A stretch of 64,000 nucleotides of DNA, taken from Ilumatobacteraceae bacterium (GTDB lineage: Bacteria; Actinomycetota; Acidimicrobiia; Acidimicrobiales; Ilumatobacteraceae). The stretch lies in NCBI GenBank assembly GCA_025463305.1, contig JAOBWK010000007.1:37445-101444 (forward strand), written 5' to 3'. Made by a program: the position numbers and the translations under genes. Positions within the stretch are counted from its first letter, which is position 1. Each line of letters opens with the position of its first letter. This document shows, one piece after another, positions 59,522-64,000 of the stretch. The notes below the pieces were generated by a model, which made no database searches, had not been told where the DNA came from, and saw only the letters and a list, made by a program, of their open reading frames with translations.

Positions 59522-61053
59522 AGCGCCTCGCCCCCGTGACCGAGATCGCCCTCGCGGTGATCGGCGTGATCGCGGTCCTCGTGATGGGTGGCGGTTGGGC
59601 GCTGGTCGTGCTCGTCGCGTTCGCCGCTGCGGTGACCGCGTGGCGGATCGCGCACCGCTCGGCCCCGACTGTCGACGACGTCGACGACACCACCGCGCCG
59701 GACGCGGGAGCACGGTCACGAGGTCGCGATCGCCACCGGGTGCGCACCTTCCGTCAGCAGCAGCGGCACGATCTGTGGCGCGTCGCGCGAAGCATCGTCG
59801 CGGTGATCGTCGTGTGGGACGCGATCTCGTTCTTCGCCTACGTCATCCCGGACAACGGCGACACCGCCAGCGAACGCGCGGCGACGTGGGCGCGCGACAA
59901 CCACCTCGGCGGCGTCGTCGACGAGCTGGAGGCGCACCTGTACGACACGCCACCGTCGAAGACCCCGGCGAAGCACCTCCTCCTGGCGGGCGGTGTCGCG
60001 CTCCCTTCGCCTGCCGTCGGTCCGACCCCACTGACGACGGCAGCACCGACGATCGCCTCAGCGACGGCATCGACCGCCGCCTCGACGACGGGCTCGACGA
60101 TCCCCTCGGTGGCGGCTGCGACACCCACGACGGCCGTCGCGGCGACGGCGCCGGCAGGTCCGACTGCGACCGTCGCAGCTCCGGTGGCTGGGGCCATCGT
60201 GGCGCCCGCTGATCTGAAGCCGTTGATCACGCCTGCGCTGGCCGGCGAGGGGACGTGGAGCGTCATCGCCCGAGCGGGCGGCCAGGACGCGATGTGGGCC
60301 ACGAGCATCCGGCCGCTCCCGGCGGCCGGTGCCGTCGTCGCATCGATGGTGGTCATCGACCAGACCCACCTCCGGGCCGGGCTGTTCAACGGCCACGAGG
60401 AGCCGGGCGGCACCTGGGCGCGGGGCGATCACGTCCCCCAGGTGCTGCAGCCGGCGCTGGTCGCGGCGATGAACGGCGGCTTCCGGTTCGAGCACATCAA
60501 GGGCGGCTACAAGACGGAGGGCGTCACCGTGAAGCCGCTCCGCGAGGGCGACGCGACGCTCGCCATCGCCAAGGACGGGCACATGGTGATCGGCCAGCTG
60601 GGACGCGACCTCAGCGACGACGGATCCTGGATCAGCCTGCGCCAGAACCTCGTCCTCATGGTCGACCACGGCCAGAGCCAGGTCGAGCGTGGGATCCAGG
60701 AGGGCGTGTGGTGGGGCGCCGACTATGGCAACGCGGTGTACGTGCTGCGCTCAGCCGTGTGCCAGCTGGCCGACGGCCGCCTCGCATACGTCGTCGTCGG
60801 CCAGGTCGACGCCACCCAGCTCGCCGACTCGCTGATCAACGTCGGCTGTGTGGAAGCGATGCAGATGGACATCAACGGCAGCTGGCCGGCGTTCTTCACG
60901 TACTCGCGGGCCTCGGCGGGCAGCACGGCCAGCCACTTCCTCGACAGCCGGATGGGTGGCGATCCGAACCGCTACCTCACCAGCTCGACGAAGGAGTTCT
61001 TCGCCTTCTTCGACAGCACCGTCGTGCCACCGGGCAGCGTGCTCGATGACTGA
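59518..61053 (+). CDS. membrane-anchored phosphodiester glycosidase (NAGPA-like) family protein
   Basis: 511 residues from GTG 59518. Two N-terminal helices (VTEIALAVIGVIAVLVMGGGW at about 6-30; VARSIVAVIVVWDAISFFAYV at about 90-110), then a Thr/Ala/Pro-rich linker of about 70 residues, then an extracellular domain (about 240-505) with ALVAAMNGGFRFE, MVIGQLGRDL and MQMDINGSWPAFF, the motifs of the uncovering-enzyme fold. It may trim GlcNAc- or sugar-phosphodiesters in cell-wall polymers. Coupled by overlap to the truncated paralogue before it and the membrane protein after it. Confidence 0.85.
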   Translation: MKRLAPVTEIALAVIGVIAVLVMGGGWALVVLVAFAAAVTAWRIAHRSAPTVDDVDDTTAPDAGARSRGRDRHRVRTFRQQQRHDLWRVARSIVAVIVVWDAISFFAYVIPDNGDTASERAATWARDNHLGGVVDELEAHLYDTPPSKTPAKHLLLAGGVALPSPAVGPTPLTTAAPTIASATASTAASTTGSTIPSVAAATPTTAVAATAPAGPTATVAAPVAGAIVAPADLKPLITPALAGEGTWSVIARAGGQDAMWATSIRPLPAAGAVVASMVVIDQTHLRAGLFNGHEEPGGTWARGDHVPQVLQPALVAAMNGGFRFEHIKGGYKTEGVTVKPLREGDATLAIAKDGHMVIGQLGRDLSDDGSWISLRQNLVLMVDHGQSQVERGIQEGVWWGADYGNAVYVLRSAVCQLADGRLAYVVVGQVDATQLADSLINVGCVEAMQMDINGSWPAFFTYSRASAGSTASHFLDSRMGGDPNRYLTSSTKEFFAFFDSTVVPPGSVLDD

Positions 61054-62674
61054 GACCCGGACGATCGACAACCACATGATCGACGACCGCGAGCCCGACA
61101 ACCGGACGAGCGACCGCCGACAGCCACTCGAGCGGCTCATCGGCATCCTCCCCGCCGTCGTGATCTCGATCGCGTACCTCGCCGTCCACCCCACGTCGAC
61201 GGACTTCTCCAGCGGCGACTTCCGGGCGCGGCTGTTCCGCGACGGCGCCTACGTGTGGAACCTGCGCTGGTTCGCCGGCCACCCGCTGCCGGGCTACGGG
61301 CTGGTGTCGCCGATGCTCGGCGCCGCGTTCGGCGTCGTGCCGATCGCACTCGCGTCGATGCTCGTTGCGACCTGCGCGTTCGACGCGATCCTCACCCGCT
61401 GCGTCGCCGAGCACCGCACGCTGCGCGCCCCGACCGCCGCGACCGCGCTCTTCGCGATCGGCTGCGGCCTGACGCTGTGGGGTGGCCGGCTCACGTTCGG
61501 CCCGGCCGTCGCGTTCGGCACCGTCTCGATCCTGTGCCTGCAGCGCCGCCGCCTCGCCGTCGCGGTGTTGGCCGCTGCGCTGTGCGGGCTCTCTTCTCCC
61601 GTCGGCGCGCTGTCGCTCGTCGTCGTCGCGGCCGCCTGCTGGGCTGCGCGATCGTTCCCCCGCCGTGACGTCGCGCTCGTCGCCGGGGCGTGCGTGATCC
61701 CGCCGATGATCATCGGGCTCATCTTCCCCGAAGGCGGCTGGTACCCGTTCCCGGGCGGCAGCCTGCTGATGCTCACCATCAGCCTCGCGCTCGTCGGCTG
61801 GTTCGGTCGCCACTCGCGCACGGTCCGAGTCCTCGTCGGCGTGTACGCGGCGGTCGCGATCATCGCGTTCGTCATCCGCAGCCCGCTCGGGGGCAACATC
61901 GTCCGCCTCGCGTGGCTGGCCGCCGGACCCACAGCGGTGCTCACGTTCCACCGCTTCCGCCGCACGCTGCTGCCGATGTTCGTCACGATGACGCTCATCT
62001 GGGGTTGGTCGTACGTCAAGCTCGGCCTCGCGCCAGCGGCGGCGTCGGCGAGCCCGCGGTACTACGACCCGCTCGCCGCATTCGTCCTCGCCCAACCGGG
62101 CGCGACGCAGCGCGTCGAGGTCGTGCCGACGACGTCGTTCCAGCAGGCCGACGCGCTCGCCCTGAAGATCGTCATCGCCCGCGGCTGGGAGGCGCAGCTC
62201 GATCGCGCGCTGAACCCGGAGTTCTACGACAACCTCACCAGTGACAGCTACCACCGCTGGCTGCTGCGCAATGCGGTGGGCCTCGTCGCGCTCCCGACGT
62301 CGTCGGTGCAGCTGTCGTCGCGCAACGAGCAGGCGATCATCGAGTCGGCTCCGCCGTACCTCCACCTCGTGTGGTCGACGCCCGAGTGGCGCGTGTTCCG
62401 GGTGGTCGACGCCGTCGGTCTGGCCGATCACGGTGCCACGGTCACGCACGTCGGCACTCAGATGCTCACCGTCCACGCAACCGAGTCCGGCGTCGTCACC
62501 GTCCGCTTCCGGTACACCAAGTGGTTCCGGGTGACCTCGGGCGCCGCGTGCGTCGAGAGCACACCGGATGGATGGACCCGTCTCGTGGTGGCCCGACCGG
62601 GCGACATCGTGCTCGACGCCTCGTTCACGCTCGACGCGGTGCTCGGCGATCAGGACGCCTGCGCCACCATCTGA
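61046..62674 (+). CDS. polytopic membrane protein, probable GT-C-like transferase
   Basis: 542 residues from ATG 61046, overlapping the preceding gene by 8 bases. A charged N-terminus (about 1-28) precedes about 10-11 hydrophobic helices up to about residue 335, including loop DFSSGDFRARLFRDGAYVWN after the first helix, where GT-C glycosyltransferases carry their catalytic Asp. The remaining 200 residues are a soluble, probably external, beta-rich domain (VSSAACVES-like TSGAACVESTPDGW). The linkage to the glycosidase suggests cell-surface polymer work. No defined family is claimed. Confidence 0.75.
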   Translation: MTETRTIDNHMIDDREPDNRTSDRRQPLERLIGILPAVVISIAYLAVHPTSTDFSSGDFRARLFRDGAYVWNLRWFAGHPLPGYGLVSPMLGAAFGVVPIALASMLVATCAFDAILTRCVAEHRTLRAPTAATALFAIGCGLTLWGGRLTFGPAVAFGTVSILCLQRRRLAVAVLAAALCGLSSPVGALSLVVVAAACWAARSFPRRDVALVAGACVIPPMIIGLIFPEGGWYPFPGGSLLMLTISLALVGWFGRHSRTVRVLVGVYAAVAIIAFVIRSPLGGNIVRLAWLAAGPTAVLTFHRFRRTLLPMFVTMTLIWGWSYVKLGLAPAAASASPRYYDPLAAFVLAQPGATQRVEVVPTTSFQQADALALKIVIARGWEAQLDRALNPEFYDNLTSDSYHRWLLRNAVGLVALPTSSVQLSSRNEQAIIESAPPYLHLVWSTPEWRVFRVVDAVGLADHGATVTHVGTQMLTVHATESGVVTVRFRYTKWFRVTSGAACVESTPDGWTRLVVARPGDIVLDASFTLDAVLGDQDACATI

Positions 62675-62696
62675 TCGCCGGAGTGATCCTCCGGGC

Positions 62697-64000
62697 GTGT
62701 GGGACACTTGGGGCATCGGCCCGCCTCGCACCCCCACCAGCGCCGGGCCTGACAGCCCCGGCATCGTCACGTCCGAGGCCGAGATGCGTCCGTACGTCCG
62801 CGCCTCCGTGACGAGCATCCGGTTCGCCGCCTGTGCTGTCCTGCTGGCGATCATGGGGGTCGTGCTGGAGAGCACGACGGCCGGCGAGTTCGCCACCAAC
62901 TTCGGCGACCTGCTCCGGTCCGCGCCACGTTGGCTCGTCTCGGCGATCGTGAGCGCGTGCCAGCTCGGGTTCCTGGTCCCGGCCGTCCTCGGCTTCCTCA
63001 TCCAGCTCGCGCTGCGGCACTTCGCCCGCGTCGGGCGGATGCTGCTCGCCGCGGTCGTCTGCATCGCCGGGTTGATCGCGATGTCGAAGCTGGTCGGCGG
63101 CGCCACGCTGCCCCTCGGCCTGCGCCACCAGCACGGTGCGCTCGTGGACGGGCTGGCGAGCGGACGGCGGAACCGCTACGGCATCGGAGCGGCGTTCCCG
63201 ACCACCATCGACTTCGGCGTGATCGCGGCGTGGATGTTCATCGATCGGGCCCATTGGTCCGGACGGTGGCGGCGGATCGGCCTGATCGTGCTCGCCTTCG
63301 GCATCGCGGCCCGGCTCGGCGTCGGCCTCGCCGATCCGGTCACCGTCGTCACCGCGATCGCGATGGCGGCAGCGGCGTCGCTCCTCGTGCAGGTCGCGTT
63401 CGGTGCCCGCAACACGCGACCGCGGGCCGCGACGGTCGCGCGGATCCTCGCCGGGCTCGGCTACACCTCCACCTCGGTCGAGCCGTTCGTCGGGTTCCGC
63501 GGCTACGCCGGCTTCCGCGCCCACCTCGACGACGGGACCGGCCTGTTCGTGAAGATCGTCAGCCGCGATTCGTGGACGAGCCTGCTGCCGGTGCGGCTCT
63601 ACCGAGCGGCACGCTTCCGCGACACCGGCCAGGACCGTCCGTTCCGGTCACTGCGATCAGCCGTCGAGCACGAGGCGCTCTGTGCGCTCAAGGCCCAGGC
63701 CGACGGCATCCCCACGGCGCGGCTCGTCGCACTCGCCGAGTTCCCGCCCGACGCGATGATGATGGCGTTCGAGGCGCGGCCACGTCGTCCGTTGACCGAC
63801 GTCGATCCGACGGAGCGCACCCCGGGCCTGCTCACGTCGATCTGGGCGATCGTCGCCGCGTTGCAGCGCAGCCACACCGTGCACCGACGGTTCAACGCCG
63901 ACTCGCTGCTGGTCGACGACGACGGCGGCGTCGTGCACGTCGAGTTCGCGACGGCGTCGCTCGGCGTCGTAGGAGCTGCGCTGTCGACACACGTCGCCGA
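62697..64000 (+). CDS. membrane protein with kinase-like segment, flippase/MprF-like family (C-terminus cut)
   Basis: Open frame from GTG 62697 (ATG 62784 is an alternative) to the right edge, at least 434 codons. Helices at about residues 40-60, 75-100 and 105-135 and again at about 160-245, then a cytoplasmic kinase-like segment: GLFVKIVSRDSWTSLLPVRL supplies the Lys strand, VEHEALCALKAQADGIPTARL the next helix, and HRRFNADSLLVDDDGGVVHVEF the catalytic-loop region with an Asn instead of the canonical Asp. Related actinobacterial proteins continue with a LPG-synthase-like flippase domain, which would lie beyond the edge. Confidence 0.65.
   Translation, partial: MWDTWGIGPPRTPTSAGPDSPGIVTSEAEMRPYVRASVTSIRFAACAVLLAIMGVVLESTTAGEFATNFGDLLRSAPRWLVSAIVSACQLGFLVPAVLGFLIQLALRHFARVGRMLLAAVVCIAGLIAMSKLVGGATLPLGLRHQHGALVDGLASGRRNRYGIGAAFPTTIDFGVIAAWMFIDRAHWSGRWRRIGLIVLAFGIAARLGVGLADPVTVVTAIAMAAAASLLVQVAFGARNTRPRAATVARILAGLGYTSTSVEPFVGFRGYAGFRAHLDDGTGLFVKIVSRDSWTSLLPVRLYRAARFRDTGQDRPFRSLRSAVEHEALCALKAQADGIPTARLVALAEFPPDAMMMAFEARPRRPLTDVDPTERTPGLLTSIWAIVAALQRSHTVHRRFNADSLLVDDDGGVVHVEFATASLGVVGAALSTHVA

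Overview
The window is high-GC DNA with almost no non-coding space. Same-strand genes often overlap by 1 to 8 bases (GTGA, ATGA and TGATG junctions), GTG starts are common, and several genes appear leaderless, with a TANNNT hexamer 6 to 8 bases before the start codon. Mycofactocin-type dehydrogenase signatures, DUF35/lipid-transfer-protein pairs, CaiB transferases, DUF2510, Clp-N/HTH proteins and stacked crotonases together point to an actinobacterium. An environmental Acidimicrobiia-like organism (Ilumatobacter relatives) is the best guess. This is inference from gene content; no rRNA or other marker is present.

Layout. 1-8.4 kb: a cut-off Old Yellow Enzyme, an acyl-CoA dehydrogenase, a branched-chain-type solute-binding lipoprotein, a degenerate GAF/PP2C protein, a crotonase, a cytochrome P450 and an IclR regulator. 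8.4-13 kb: a D-aminoacylase-like amidohydrolase, a gene-poor stretch of about 600 bases, a HAD hydrolase, a mycothiol-isomerase-fold protein and an SDR. 13-25.7 kb: a CoA-thioester catabolic block with a crotonase and acyl-CoA ligase (-), a divergent second ligase, a Clp-N/HTH protein with a twin operator, a DUF1214 protein, a sulfotransferase, a tightly overlapping dehydratase/acyl-CoA dehydrogenase/crotonase/crotonase operon, and a GntR/FCD regulator coupled to a class II aldolase. 25.8-33.3 kb: Rieske/DUF2231, hypothetical, crotonase, HPP, DUF6687-like, VOC, sigma-like membrane and HD proteins. 33.3-40 kb: divergent paralogous amidohydrolases, the right one heading an operon with a thiolase/Ltp2-like protein, its DUF35 partner and a double-domain CaiB CoA-transferase. 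40-47.3 kb: kinase-like, quinone oxidoreductase, small ORF, alpha/beta hydrolase, crotonase, CPBP protease, AhpD-like protein and LLM monooxygenase. 47.4-55.8 kb: a membrane flavin reductase, a second D-aminoacylase, ApbE, a DUF3048 protein carrying three tandem repeats, and a Baeyer-Villiger-type monooxygenase. 55.9-64 kb: HxlR regulator, COG4705 membrane protein, ABC-2 transporter, a phosphodiester-glycosidase locus with a truncated paralogue, a polytopic membrane protein and a cut-off membrane/kinase-like protein.

Taken together the enzymes look like machinery for importing, oxygenating and breaking down hydrophobic or cyclic carboxylic compounds through CoA thioesters. Steroid- or terpenoid-like substrates fit the Ltp2/DUF35 pair, the P450 and the monooxygenases, but the substrate cannot be fixed from sequence. 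Four of the six crotonases lack the Glu at the second catalytic position, and three of these carry DPHV there, so they may not be ordinary hydratases.

The most distinctive features are regulatory: twin 19-bp operators on a leaderless Clp-N/HTH gene; a 12-bp mirror repeat that contains both start codons of a divergent gene pair; mirror-image ECF-type promoters between an AhpD-like protein and an LLM monooxygenase; four PhoB/OmpR-like half-sites centred between an ABC transporter and a glycosidase locus; and a 93-base imperfect palindrome near 33.3 kb. No tRNA, rRNA, CRISPR array, transposase or integrase was seen.
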